Origin: Gordionus sp. m RMFG-2023
Taxonomy: Eukaryota; Nematomorpha; Gordioida; Chordodea; Parachordodidae
Direction: 5' to 3'
DNA length: 64,000 bases
Assembly: GCF_954871325.1 (NCBI RefSeq)
Contig: NC_088776.1
Coordinates: 50,300,569-50,364,568 of the forward strand
Part shown: one piece after another, positions 23,442 to 36,899 of the stretch
Numbering within the stretch: the first letter of the stretch is position 1
Layout of the letters: every line of letters starts with the position of its first letter
Translations under genes and position numbers: made by a program
Notes under the pieces: generated by a model
Databases searched by the model: none
Seen by the model: the letters and a program-made list of their open reading frames with translations, nothing else
What the model was told of the DNA's origin: nothing

Positions 23442-24090
23442 TCAACACCAACAAAGATTAAACCCACACAGAATCCGTCTAAATTGCACAATAACCTTTC
23501 TTTACTTCTGATTTGGCTCCAGAATCCACATAGACAACAAAGAAGACAGAGCTTATATAGCAAATCGTGAAGAACACGCATCCCTGGGCACACCCAATGT
23601 ATTTACTTAATCCTTGGAGCTCTGAAATACGTTCAAATGCTCGCTATACTTTAATGACCAAGACTTTTTAGATCCTATGAAAAGCGGATTGATGGAATTT
23701 CCATGATCCCATCGAAACAGGGCTCATTTATGGCTTGGGAATATTATTGTATAGATTCATTAGCTTTATAAAACAAAATTCCAAACCTACTTGGGCGGCA
23801 TATCAGAAGACCACATCTATATTCCAATATATTGCATTGTCTTTCTTCAGATTTATTATCTCACATTCATAACCATATTAGAAATTCGCGAGAAGACTTC
23901 TTCTCCAGACAGAGACTTATGCTTAAAGCGAAAGCTTCGCTGCCTTTTCTCCGCAGATCTTCTAGACTAACTTTTTCTTTTGAATTCTTATTGTTGTTTT
24001 TTATCTTTATATTAATTAATTTGTATTTTAAAAACAGATGGGTCTTAGTGCACTTTAATAAAATTGGTTGTTTAGTAAGTGTACCATGTC
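23442..24090. other. Coding-like stretch, product not recognised
   Basis: Base composition is clearly less AT-rich than the surroundings, and several medium frames exist on both strands. On the plus strand, 23832-24095 encodes about 87 residues with a basic middle (RQRLMLKAKASLPFLRRS) and a hydrophobic segment that would suit a membrane anchor. On the minus strand, 23593-23399 encodes hydrophobic residues. I could not identify a family or a consistent exon chain. It ends 43 bp before the SEM1 start and may be an old host gene damaged by the LTR insertion. Confidence 0.3.
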
Positions 24091-24132
24091 TATAGTTACT
24101 CTATAATTGTCAAATTTCATACTTTCATCTAA

Positions 24133-24470
24133 ATGGCCACCATAACAAATCAATCTGTAATAAAAAATAATATTGAAGAAAAGAAAACAGATATTGGATT
24201 GTTGGAAGAAGATGATGAGTTTGAAGAATTTCCAGCCGGTATTTTTTAATTTTTTTTAGAATTGCTATTAATTTTAACAGAATGGACGGAAAATGAGGAA
24301 AATAATGAAGAATCAAATGTATGGGAAGATAATTGGGATGACGATAATGTAGAAGATGATTTTAGTAAACAATTAAGGTAAAAATGTTTGATTATATTGT
24401 GATAAATATTTTTATTTGCAGGGCAGAATTGGAGAGACAATCTATTGGAAATAATGAAATTAAAAAATAA
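24133..24470 (+). CDS. SEM1: 26S proteasome subunit SEM1/DSS1
   Basis: The exons are 24133-24238, 24281-24377 and 24422-24470, with introns of 42 and 44 nt and GT...AG ends. The phases join to 84 codons including the stop. The 83-residue protein has the family hallmarks in order: [16 protein letters not shown] (about residues 22-37), [16 protein letters not shown] (about 48-63) and QLRAELERQ (about 65-73). SEM1/DSS1 is a small disordered acidic protein of the proteasome lid and also a partner of BRCA2 and TREX-2. Its usual length is about 70-90 residues, so this looks complete. ATG 24133 is the first in frame. A second AG at 24258-24259 would give an in-frame 7-residue insertion. AATAAA lies at 24501. 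Confidence 0.95.
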
Positions 24471-26051
24471 ATCTTCATATTCTTGTGATATATTTTTATT
24501 AATAAATTTTTAGTCTATCTATAAATATACATCCTAAATTTGTAACATATGTAAACAAGTATTAGTTTGAAATATAAGAGATGCATTTGATACTAATTCT
24601 TTCAATTTTAACCAATACCAATGCTTGATCCCCAAAAATGGTAATTAACAATCATAAATTAAAAAAAATCTTTATATAAAGATATAAAATCATAAATAAA
24701 ATACACTTACAAACTTTTAATTGATAAGAAAGATGATGTTAATTTACTTATAAATTTTTAACATAAAAATATATAAGTATTGATTAATTATATATTATTA
24801 TTTTATTGACATAAAGTACTCTTTGTATTGGCTGAAATATTGGTATTATTGCATCTGATATATATTCATAATTATTATAATCTTGCAAATTAATGAAGGA
24901 AGAGAATATACTATTAAATTAAAGTCTACTAAATTTCAGTTGTTTATTTTATATACATAAATACAATGATTTAAAAATAACATGCTACTAAATATTTTTT
25001 TATCACCTCAAATATTAAGGTTCAACAGATATATGATACTAAATATCTACTCATTTATTTTCTTAAAATCATTATAATTAAGTTAGATAATGATTTCCAA
25101 TGAATCAATCAAAATATATGATTTTTGTGGGACCCCTTATAATTTGTTAGAAATTTTCTAGATAAACTAAGGTACATACATGTTACAAAAATAGGATTGA
25201 AAATTTAGCATATTAACCTTACATTTTTGGAAATATTAAGGGTTTAACAATGAATAATGTTTCTTTTTATAGTTATCAAATGTTATTCAATTAAAAATTT
25301 CATAAAAACTACTTAATTATAAATATTGATTCTAATATTAAATTTTTTTTTACAAAATTATTTTTGATGTGGCCAACAATTTAAAATCTTTTTATAAAAT
25401 GATGGAAAATGTCACTTAAACCAATTGGATCTATATAAATAAAATTGGAATGCCAAGTTTTAGCATTGACAAGAATAAATTTTTTCAATATCTAATTAAT
25501 GGTTAAATATTTTCTTACCTGTAAAAATTAAAATATATTTACAGATTTACATTGGTCTTATTTGATTCAAATGTATATTTAAAAAAATCAGAAAGCCCCA
25601 TTTTTTACAAGGTTTTTAAGTCGACACTCACACCTAGCCTCATATTGTTACCTTACTGCATATTAGAGCACTTCTTGGATCAATTCAAATCAGATCCAAC
25701 AAAACTTAGGTCACTTAGACAAACTTCTTAGATTTGGACCTTAATTTTAAAATTTATTTCTGGGCTTGGATCTTGATTAAATTTTAAATTATTTTGTTTT
25801 CCTAGTGTTTTTCTGAATATTATTTTTAAAGAATATCCACAAAATTGTTTTTTATCCATCAGCAGTTATAATTTTTCTGATTTCATTGAAATATAGTACT
25901 TTTTCAATAGTCCAGTTTAAAAAAATTGGATCAGACCTATTTATAAAATTAAATGTTGGACTTAAATATTTGAAAAATAAATTAATGGATTGGATCCAGG
26001 TCAAAGTAGTTGTATTACGCCAGAACTGAAAAATAGGCATTGAACAGGGCT
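24471..26051. other. Intergenic, no gene seen
   Basis: AT-rich DNA. Between about 25660 and 26040 words such as TTGGATC and GACTTAAAT/TTGGACC recur in both orientations, suggesting an old non-autonomous repeat. No boundaries could be fixed. Confidence 0.4.
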
Positions 26052-26314
26052 TAATTTTTAGGCTATTGTTACTTGCAACTATTGTTGCATTTAAAAAATT
26101 ATAAAAAAAGTAAAATCTTCATTTTTTAAAGAACGCATGTTGTTTTTTTTTACCATTAACGATATTTATTTATTTCAAATTTTTTTATTTATAAATAAAT
26201 ATATTTTTTTTCATAAATAAAAATTATTTTATTAAAAATTAGCTCTCCATTTTTTTTTATAATTAATTAAAGTCAATATTTTTTTATTAAATTTTCTTTT
26301 TTAAGCTATAATTT

Positions 26315-27125
26315 CGAATAATAGATAACAGCAAAAGAATTCCATGAAAATGACCAAAAAAACAAATCAAAACTTATCTTAATTCTTTTTATACTATAGG
26401 CATTACAATAAACTGGATAAATTGAGACTTCATAAGCAAATATTTTTATTAAGCTATAAATATGTTTTTTTCCTAATTAATTAAAATTTTCATGTTTAAT
26501 CTAATTTTCACAATATATATTTAGTCTACACTAAAAATAGATAATAGCAGAAGAATTCCATGAAAATGACCAAATAAACAACTCAAAACTTAGATAAATA
26601 GATTATATCTTAATTCTTTTTATACTATAGGCATTACAATAAACTGGATAAATTGAGACTCTTCATAAGCAAATATTTTTATTAAGCTATAAATTATAAA
26701 TATGTTTTTTTTCTAATTAATTAAATTTTTCATGCTTTCACAATATATATTTAGTCTACACTAAAAATAGATAATAGCAGAAGAATTCCATGAAAATGAC
26801 AAAAAAACAACTCAAAACTTAAATAAATAGATTATATCTTAATTCTTTTTATACTATAAGCATTACAATAAACTGGATAAATTGAGACTCTTCATAAGCA
26901 AATATTTTTATTAAGCTATAAATTATAAATATGTTTTTTTTCTAATTAATTAAATTTTTCATGCTTTCACAATATATATTTAGTCTACACTAAAAATAGA
27001 TAATAGCAGAAGAATTCCATGAAAATGACAAAAAAACAACTCAAAACTTAAATAAATAGATTATATCTTAATTCTTTTTATACTATAAGCATTACAATAA
27101 ACTGGATAAATTGAGACTCTTTTTA
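26315..27125 (-). repeat. 230-bp tandem repeats, left arm of MULE-1
   Basis: GCATTACAATAAACTGGAT recurs at 26399, 26631, 26860 and 27089, a period of 229-232 bp. Each unit contains GATAATAGCAGAAGAATTCC. The right arm has the same unit only twice (about 29925-30255), in inverse orientation. Confidence 0.9.
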
Positions 27126-27213
27126 AGCAAATATTTATTTCTTTTTCATAACATTTGTATTTTAAATATGATTGCACTATTTAAATATATTATTATAATA
27201 AAAATAGATACAA

Positions 27214-27558
27214 TTATAATAATTTTGAATGCAATTTGTGAAATGACAAGGTTTTAGGTAATTGTAATTGATCCTGTATGGGTAGTTCTATATTATCTTT
27301 GGATAATTGTAGATTTTCTTTGGGTAGTTCTAGATTCTCTTTGGATAATTGTAGATTTTCTTGATTCATGATATCCTGCATTATAGAAAGATCGATTTCA
27401 TTATCTATTTCTTTATTTAAAGCTTTTTTTTTGTTAAAAATAGTGTACTGCATTTTTTTCTTTTTTCTATTAATTTTTTCAGACATTTTTAAATTTTTAA
27501 CTAATTCATAGGAATTAGAAGATGATGGTAAACTATTAATATTCTCTTTGTTTTCCAA
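27214..27558 (-). pseudogene. MULE-1 transposase C-terminal repeat tail, left arm
   Basis: About 114 residues have a lysine-rich block (EKINRKKKKMQ) and then a repeating unit ENLQLSKENLELPK present about two to three times. The same frame is found inverted in the right arm (29389-29820), where it joins directly to upstream residues ELKETCEKV. It is the 3' part of the transposase reading region rather than a separate gene. Confidence 0.6.
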
Positions 27559-27754
27559 TGTATTTATTCTTTTTATGCTTTTAAGATTCTAGGTTACATA
27601 CCTTTTCACATGTTTCTTTTAATTCCTAAAAGCATATAATCATCAGGTCATTTGGTAGCTCCTTAATAAAGTTGCCAATATTATTTTGAAAATATTCTTA
27701 TGTTATTTTATATATTTCTATATCTGTTAATTCACATTTATTTTTATTATTTTT

Positions 27755-28750
27755 TCAAATAATTTCTATATCAATATTATCATCCATTTCCTCTTCATAA
27801 TTTATACTATTTTCACTTAAATATGGGTATAAATTGTATTCCTTCCACCACCTTAAAGCACATAAGGAATCATCATAGAGGGAGATATTGTTATCTTCCC
27901 TGTATCTGAAAATATGTTTACAAGGTAAAAGATACCTTTGCTGGAAACCACAATTACATAAATTTTCACTAACATTGAAATCTTCATAAGTTATATTAAA
28001 AGAATATTTTATTTCAAGGTTGACCCTTTTAAAGGCTTTTAGAGTCAATAATTTGGAGAATAAAAATTGTGGGGAAGATGGTGGCAGACTTATATAATTA
28101 AGTCTACTATTTGTAAGGATTATATCTTTATTCTTGTCCTCCAAACAATTTAAATATTCATTAAAATTTTTATAAAAAATATGTAAGGAAGAATTCCTTT
28201 TAATAATTCGTTTTAGGGCACTATTTGTCCCTTCAATTCTATTATTTGTAAAATTCCCAAAATTTACTGATTTATTTCTCCATGCCAAGCAGAATTCCTC
28301 ACGAATTCCATGCCAATTTGTATCAAAGTATAAAAATACCTTTTGATATTTTGAATTTTTTAAATAATAATAATATTTCCAATATATGCCAGGGGTTTCT
28401 GCATAAATTAAACGTCTAAATAGGACGTGCATTTTTTTGACTTCAATTATTGTTAAATTATATTTTATTGTTGTTAACTGTCTTTTGAATATTTGTAGAA
28501 CATGAAAAATACAAATTTCCAATTTAGCATTGGGAAATTCATCTTGATAGATTGCTCTTTCTGTAAAATTTTTATCAGATATAATTGTAAGAGTTTTTAG
28601 GAAAACATTATTATATTTTTTAAAAATCTGGCACATATTTTTAACTGTCGTGGAGCTCTCTGATAAAACTAACCAGATTGCAACTATTCTGGTATTCTCC
28701 TTACCATCTATTACACCCAAAGTGAAAACTGGCAAGTGGTAGGAAGGCAT
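27755..28750 (-). pseudogene. MULE transposase with SWIM zinc finger (5' part missing)
   Basis: The open frame has 331 residues. The start shows the MULE core FTLGVIDGKENTRIVAIW followed by IISDKNFTERAIYQDEFPNA (a core acidic residue) and CIFHVLQIFKRQ (the MULE CxFH/CxxH motif). Middle: RNKSVNFGNFTNNRIEGTN. End: a SWIM zinc finger, CNCGFQQRYLLPCKHIF (CxC...CxH), near residues 266-282. MULE enzymes of this type resemble the domesticated ZSWIM proteins. The first catalytic Asp should lie just upstream of the frame, but the sequence there is replaced by the start of the inverted right arm at 28755, so this copy cannot be complete. Confidence 0.85.
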
Positions 28751-28754
28751 GGAG

Positions 28755-29820
28755 AAATAAATCAGTAAATTTTGGGAATTTTACAAATAATAGAATTGAA
28801 GGGACAAATCGTGCACTAAAACGAATTATTAAAAGGAATTCTTCCTTACATATTTTTTATAAAAATTTAAATGAATATTTAAATTGTTTGTAGGACAAGA
28901 ATAAAGATATAATCCATACAAATAGTAGACTTAATTATACAAGTCTGCCACCATCTTCCCCACAATTTTTATTCTCCAAATTATTGACTCTAAAAGCTTT
29001 TAAAAGAGTCAACCTTGAAATAAAATATTCTTTTAATATAACTTATGAAGATTTCAATGTTAGTGAAAATTTATGTAATTGTGGTTTCCAGCAAAGGTAT
29101 CTTTTACCTTGTAAACATATTTTCAGATACAGGGAAGATAACAATATCTCCCTCTATGATGATTCCTTATGTGCTTTAAGGTGGTGGAAGGAATACAATT
29201 TATACCCATATTTAAGTGAAAATAGTATAAATTATGAAGAGGAAAGGGATGATAATATTGATATATAAATTATTTCAAAAAATACTAAAAATAAATGTGA
29301 ATTAACAGATATAGAAATATATAAAATAACATAAGAATATTTTCAAAATAATATTGGCAACTTTATTAAGGAGCTACCAAATGACCTGATGATTATATGC
29401 TTTCAGGAATTAAAAGAAACATGTGAAAAGGTATGTAACCTAGAATATCTTAAAAGCAAAAAAAGAATAAATACATTGGAAAGCAAAGAGAATTTTAATA
29501 GTTTACCATCATCTTCTAATTCCTCAGAATTAGTTAAAAATTTAAAAATGCCTGAAAAAATAAATAGAAAAAAGAAAAAAATGCAATACACTATTTTTAA
29601 CAAAAAAAAAGCTTTAAATAAAGAAATAGATAATGAAATCGATCTTTCTATAATGCAGGATATCACGAATCAAGAAAATCTACAATTATCCAAAGAGAAT
29701 CTAGAACTACCCAAAGAAAATCTACAATTATCCAAAGAGAATATAGAACTACCCATACAGGATCAATTACAATTACCTAAAACCTTGTCATTTCACAAAT
29801 TGCATTCAAAATTATTATAA
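28755..29820 (+). pseudogene. Inverted second copy of the MULE-1 transposase C-terminus
   Basis: From 28763 the plus strand repeats the left-arm frame from SVNFGNFTNNRIEGTN onward, with a few changes and a stop near 28893. It includes the SWIM finger (28984-29268) and the lysine-rich repeat tail (29389-29820). A stop after KIT near 29330 is also present at the equivalent place in the left arm, so the frame was already damaged before the duplication. Confidence 0.8.
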
Positions 29821-30527
29821 TTGTATCTATTTTTATTATAATAATATATTTAAATAGTGTAATCATATTTAAAATACAAATGTTATGAAAAAGAAATAAA
29901 TATTTGCTTAAAAAGAGTCTCAATTTATCCAGTTTATTGTAATGCTTATAGTATAAAAAGAATTAAGATATAATCTATTTATCTAAGTTTTGAGTTGTTT
30001 TTTTGGTCATTTTCATGGAATTCTTCTGCTATTATCTATTTTTAGTGTAGACTAAATATATATTGTGAAAATTAGATTAAACATGAAAATTTTATTTAAT
30101 TAGGAAAAAAAACATATTTATAGCTTAATAAAAATATTTGCTTATGAAGAGTCTCAATTTATCCAGTTTATTGTAATGCCTATAGTATAAAAAGAATTAA
30201 GATAAGTTTTGAGTTGTTTTTTTGATCATTTTCATGGAATTCATCTGCTGTTATCTATTATTCGAAATTATAGCTAAAAAAGAAAATTTAATAAAAAAAT
30301 ATTGACTTTAATTAATTATAAAAAAAAATGGAGAGCTAATTTTTAATAAAATAATTTTTATTTATGAAAAAAAATATATTTATTTATAAATAAAAAAAAA
30401 ATTATTAAATAAATATTGTTAATGGTAAAAAAAAACAACATGCGTTCTTTAAAAAATGAAAATTTTACTTTTTTATAATTTTTTAAATGCAACAATAGTT
30501 GCAAGTAACAATAACCTAATTCTTATC

Positions 30528-33140
30528 GAACGCCTTTATTTAACAGCAATAAATGGTGTCATATAAAGTTATTTTATTTTCTTATTCAACACGCTTGTTT
30601 TACAAACAAATATTAAATATTATTTTTTTAATAAATTTTTTTTTATATATTTTTTTAATAAATTTTTTTACGTATTTTTTTTATCTAATGGAAAAAATGG
30701 TAATTTAAAATTGATGCTTATTTAATATATTTTTATTTAATAGGAATTAAGATATAATTTAGAACTAAAAGATTTTTCTACTTTAAAACAGGTTGTGAGT
30801 AATATGAGAAGAATAATCATCAGCTCATTATTCTTCTCAAAAAGGATTAATTTCAGATAAAAATTCATTAGTTTTACAAGAATGGGATAAGAATATAATG
30901 AAAAATATTAAAATGCCCATAAAATAAACGAGGATCAATACACAAAAGGCCTAAAAAAATGCAAAAAAAGAGTATTATTTAAAATTTATAAAATATTTCA
31001 CAGTTAGCAATTTTTGAAAATGATATTATAATATACATGTATATTAAAAAGGATCTTTCCCAAGCTAATCAAAATATGACTGAAACGATTAACCTACCAC
31101 ATTCCAATACAGAAAACACTCAACTATATGGTATCACTAAAAATTAAATGTTTATTGTTTATTAAAATACATTAGCAGTCAAATTATCTTCATCTTAAAT
31201 TATTTCAAAAAATATGTTAGGCACTCAAGTTAAGATACCAGAGAGTAAACATTTTACTCAACAAAAAAAAAGCAACAAACTTATATTCCCAATATCATTT
31301 TCAAAATATACTAAAAAATTTAGGCCCTCAGTCAAAAACTATTCCAGCTAGTATATTTTGTGTTTTAATTTTTATTAAATATAAAATAAAAATAGCATTC
31401 GAATTCTCTTCATCTCAAAATATTTCAAAAAATATATTAGGCACTCAAATTAAGCTACCAAATAGTAAACATTTTTCCTTTATTTTATATAACAAAAATT
31501 ATAGCAACCAAAACTTTAAACTACACTGGATATTCTCTTCAAAATCTTTCAAAATTTTTTTAGGAAACCATAAATAAAACAAATAATTATATATTTAGAA
31601 TGTTTATATTAAATTTAAAAATATATAGGAACTAAATACAATCTAATAGAGCTTCCAGAAAACAATACAATCAAGATTTCAAAAACCTAATAAAAAGTTT
31701 ATAATTTATATTGTATTCTAATATATCAAATTTTATTTCTGTATATATATTTACAATTATAATATATTATTGTATTTTATAATACATAATTTTAATTATA
31801 TATATATAGAATTATAATATATTATTGTATTCTTACAAATTTTATTTCTATATATATATTTTCAATAAATTTCTAAAATATAGAATAAAAAATATAAAAT
31901 AGATTCTTGTGTTATAAATAACAAACATTCAATATTTTCGACAAAAAAAACAATAAAAATAATTCTTTATGTTTAATTATATTGTTTAAGATATATTCAT
32001 AGGAGGATTCATAGAATAGTTTTTTGCAATGCCTGATCTCCATTAAAAATATTATAAGAATTACACAATATAATAAATATTAAAATAAAGTAAATTTTTA
32101 GGTTTGAATGATTTAAACAAAGTATAAAACAGATTGTGAAAATCCTATAAATATAAATATTAGGAGTAACATAATTAGCAAAGTTATAATATTAAAAATT
32201 ATTTGAAACAATTTATTGAAGAGATCAAAATGAAGCCTTTCCTAAATTTTCAAAGACATAAGAATAAGCTGTAGACATTGATGTTCATGTTTTTCACAAG
32301 TCCCTTGCAATTTATTTTAGTATCTTTCAGCCAATTTATTTTTATGTTATGTAAAAAAATAATAGCATATTTGGGATTTGATTAAGAAATCTGTCACCAT
32401 GTCTTAATAAGCTAACAAAAATATTTTACTTTTATATATAAAATATCAAACTGAATAAATATTATTTAGTAAATTTTGATTTCACCTTACGATTAAAATA
32501 AAAAATTGTATTTATAAATCTTAGAACATTAAGCTTAGGCCATGCATCTATATAAATATGAAAAGCATAACAAGTCTGGTGTACCAGGATATATAGGTTG
32601 TTTTACTTTATTAACATTATATGACAAAATTGCATGAAGGTTAATTTATATAATGAAATATTACATTTTTGTATCAAAAGATTATAATAAAAACCTAATT
32701 CATGATTAAATAAGACATTCGATTAATCCCATTAATTGACCCTATTGTTTGGGAATATTGTTAAATTCCTCAACATCTATAAAAAATTTTAACAATTGGA
32801 ATATAAATGTTTTAAATATAATAATTTGATTATTCTTCTCATAATTACTCACAAACTGTTTTAAAGTAGAAAAATCTTTTAGTTCTAAATTGTATCTTAA
32901 TTTCTATTAAATAAAAATAAATTAAATAAGCATCAATTTTAAAATTACTATTTTTTCCATTAGATAAAAAAAAATATGTAAAAAAATTTATTAAAATACG
33001 TAAAAAAAAATTTATTAAAAAAAATAATAAACAACTTTTTTTTAATATTTGTTTGTTAAAGAAAAAAAAACAAGCGTGTTGAATAAAAAAATAAAATAAC
33101 TTTATATGACACCATTTATTGCTGTTAAATAAAGGCGTTC
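30528..33140. mobile_element. MULE-2, long-TIR Mutator-like element
   Basis: Ends of about 300 bp are inverted copies: GAACGCCTTTATTTAACAGC starts the left arm at 30528, and its complement ends at 33140. The arms extend to about 30835 and 32826. The flanking 9-mers ATTCTTATC (30519-30527) and ATTTTTTTC (33141-33149) match at 7 of 9 positions. The interior has no gene. A stretch at about 30840-31110 weakly recalls the lysine-rich transposase tail of MULE-1, so it may be a decayed cousin. Confidence 0.75.
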
Positions 33141-33149
33141 ATTTTTTTC

Positions 33150-36100
33150 ACTGATTCAAACCTAACATTTAAAACAGTTTTAACTGATATTTTTTATCGA
33201 AGCTATAAAAATTTGCAAACTGATTTGATTGAACCTCACGATTTTGTGCTTATAAAAGTAAGTTATTTCTAATATATTACTAAAATTATAATCTGCATCC
33301 AAATTGTTTTATTGATAATTAATTTTGATTAATAATTTTCAGTCATAAATCTTATAAACATTTTTTAAATTCCTTTTCTTACATTTAAATTTTAAAAACG
33401 CTTATTATACCTTGGATAAATTAAATTATAACCCAATATATAAATTGTATTGTAAGTAATATGTCGATATTGACATGGAATAATTATTATAAGATTGGAA
33501 AATTCTAAAGAAAATGAAATAACTTTAATGAATCTTTACCTGAAGATGATTTATTATGTTTTCTTTTTTAAAGAAAAGATGGTACAACAAAATATATTAC
33601 TACGATCAGAGAATATTACAAATATTTTAGTTAAAAAATGAATATCTTATATTATTGCAGAAATCAGAATATTCAATTCCCTGAGTTATATTCTAATGTT
33701 ATAAAGTGTTGACTACTCAGGTTAGTAGAGAGATAAAATTTATACTTTTAATATAGATATATTTGACTGAAGTGAATCCAGAATATATTTTTTTTAAGTA
33801 AAAATGTTTAATATTGCAGTTAATAAATTATGTTTATTAGTTACAAATTATATTTATAATGTAATTAATAAAAAAATATAACTTTAATCTATTTTGATTA
33901 TGAATTTTATAAAAATGTGCTTCTCACTTATATTTCTAAAGTAAGTTTAACTCGGTTTTAAAGATTCGAACTGAACCGTTATTAAGAACCTGAACCACTA
34001 TTTTTATCCGAACATTTATTATTTCGGTTTGGATCAATTCCTCATATTTTTTAATTTCAGTTAATTTATGAAATTTATTTTTATATAAAAATTTAACAAA
34101 ACGCAAATAATAAGACCATTTGTGTGGATTTCAACTATCATGCTTTAGAGGTCTGCAATCAATGAGTTTTTGTTCCAGAACTACCTACACATTATTTTAT
34201 AAAAAATTACCCTGCCAACCCGCATACTGTCCAACCAATGTAGAAAAAATAGTTGTTTCTTTATATTTTAATATGTTTTAGGACTATAAAATATGCGATC
34301 TTTAAAAAATATCAGCCCTGCCTATTTTAATCATAGATTATTTCAAATTTCCCGTGCCAATGTTTAAATTTTGTATTCCACAAATAACCTTCCCATTGAA
34401 GAGATCCTATGCGTCAATAAATGAAGAGTTCAACGTTTACTGTATATAATAGGTCTTCGCCAGCTTAGCTTTTATCCGGTGGGGATTGAGACCTGAGAAT
34501 CACGAATGGTTGTGGATCACAAATCAGGAGGAATCAGAGTTTTAAAAAAAATATAAGATAGGTGATAAATTATTGATTTTTCGACGAATTTATTTTGTTT
34601 AAGAATAATATTATTAATGATTTCGTAGAATTTATTTTATTTTCCTTTTTTTCAATAATAGAAGTGTTAAATATGGTTTTCCATTATTTTAAACTAGTTA
34701 GTTTTTTTGTCCCTTTTTTATTTAGACTTAAGTACACATAAATTGAAAATAGTTTTTTTTAATCCCTCTTTTATGTTGCCTTAAATACATAAAAATGAAA
34801 TATAATAAGTCCCTCTTTTGTTTGATTTAATTCCATTAAAAGTAAAACATGGTTTTTGTGTTTTCTTTTAATAGGTGATTTTTCATACTTTTGGGTTTCT
34901 TAGTAAGGTGTTCAGTAATTATAAATTACATATTTAAGTCCTGGAGATCGTTCTAAATCCGGCGATATAAATTGAGTTCCGAAAAGTATAGTGGGGTTGA
35001 TTTTATTCCCAATTATCTAAGATAAAACTACAACTCCGTTTCGCAAAAACCTTCTTTTTTTTACTTTGCGACAATTTTAATATATAATTACCCTTTTTAT
35101 TTTCCAGGACTAATTTTTATGTATATGATCATCTTATATTTTGTTTATATAATTAAGTAATTTTTTATCGTGATAGAATTTAAGTAAAGTTTTTTTAATA
35201 AAATACGTGTGAGAGTTTAATATCAAATAATTTTCGTTTTATATCTGAGTTTTTTTTAATTAACGTATTATGGCCCATACATACTCCCATTGACTGACTG
35301 GTGAAGTGCTTTCTAATATACTACCCATAACTGAAGCCCCACAATTTCAATAAAATTATCGATTTCGAGAAATTATTTTTTTATTCCTAGAGTATTTATA
35401 ATGATTATTATATATTTATATTTCTCGGAATTAATAGATAGATTTATTTTCAGAAAATAATTATTATTAATTATGATTTTTTTTACATGATACGAGATAA
35501 AAGAAAAACATGAAAAGTCGTTTTGAAAATATTAATTAAAATACTGATTAAAAACAAATTGAATATGAAAAATTATATAATATAAATTGAAGATTGGTTT
35601 TGGGGAGTTTTATAAAATAATCAACACAAATAGGTGAGAATTTTGTTCCGGGAGACCTGGCAAACTTCAATTTTTATGAGTTATATAACAGAATCACACG
35701 AATAGAAGGAAATATTGGTCTTGGAAGAAATGGCAAACTTCATAAAGGTTAGCATCCTTAAGAATATAAAATCTTATATAAATAATAAAATGATTGCCCT
35801 TTCGTCAGTTGTGGAAAATAATCAGATATAAATTGCGAATGGGGAGGGGGAATTGTTAAGGGTGATTCATTTCCAAAGCCTTTATCATCAAAAATTCGTG
35901 CTATAAAGTGTATTTTATTCTAAGGAATTATTTTTTTTGATAAGTAAATATTTTAAATAGTATTTTATAAAATTTTTAACGCATTTTAATTATTCCTTGA
36001 AGGGCAAATGAAATTACTCTTTACTTCCGCCCCAAGTGGATACCCTTCCCCTTCCAAGGGATTAAAATATACAATCAAATCTGACTATGTATTACTACCT

Positions 36101-36226
36101 GCTAATTCTCTGAGATTTCAATGAGGCAAATGTTCCTTAGTTGTAAGAGTTCCGTTATGGGTCAAATTTAAAAAACGGTCCGATTAAGATTCTAGCCACA
36201 TTGATATTATATGAGCCTGGAGATTG
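33150..36226. other. Intergenic, no gene seen
   Basis: AT-rich. A block around 34940-35130 (from GAGATCGTTCTAAATCCGG to AGGACTAATTTTTATG) is a diverged relative of 57870-58050, which is the only repeat I could match. A further GC-richer patch at 34370-34530 has no convincing frame. Confidence 0.4.
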
Positions 36227-36899
36227 CTAATAGTTGGTATCGCGTCATTACAGAGAAACCATTACAGAGAAAACAATTAGATAAACTTTTACAGATAAAA
36301 CAATTATAGAGAATGTCGATTATAGAGAATTATTTTATAGAGAATTATTTTATATAGAATTATTTTATAGAGAATTATTTTATAGAGAATTATTTTATAG
36401 AGAATGTATATTACAGAGAATTTTTTATAGAGAAAACAATTATAGAGATTGCCATTTATAGAGAATGTCGTATATAGAGAATGATTATACAGAAAATTAT
36501 TTTATAGAGAATGATTTTATAGAGAATAATTTTACAGAGAATGATTTTATAGAGAATAATTTTACAGAGAATGATTTTATAGAGAATTATTTTATAAAGA
36601 ATGTATTTTATAGTGAATTATTTTATAAAGAATTTTACTTAAAGAATATGATTATTTTATAAAAAAATGCTATATAAAGTCATAGAAAAAAAAAGTTACA
36701 GTATTTTACATATAGGCGCATATTCTTGCAAATAAATTAAGATTAATTCTTTTGGGCAATCGGTATTTGATTTAAATACTTTTTTAAAAAATTGTATTTG
36801 AATTTATATTCGATATATTTTTTTGGAAACCTAATAATGGGGCAGGTAAGATGTTTAAGCTAGGATCCTAGAAAAAATATTACGCAAGTCATGCAATTA

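Larger units (their letters stand above)
26061..30516 (-). mobile_element. MULE-1, a giant fold-back Mutator-like element
   Basis: The two ends GGCTATTGTTACTTGCAACT and its inverted partner GGTTATTGTTACTTGCAACT are flanked by TAATTTTTA (26052-26060) and TAATTCTTA (30517-30525), a 9-bp duplication with one mismatch. MULEs make 8-11 bp duplications. Almost the whole element is an inverted duplication: the left arm runs inward to about 28285, and the right arm runs from about 28755 to 30516. Between them is about 470 bp present only once, which encodes part of the transposase. The left arm has more copies of a 230-bp repeat than the right arm. Confidence 0.8.

Noticed and set aside
36465-36662. 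Open frame MSYIENDYTENYFIEN as a gene
   Set aside because: It is the translation of the tandem units in the MULE-3 terminal repeat.
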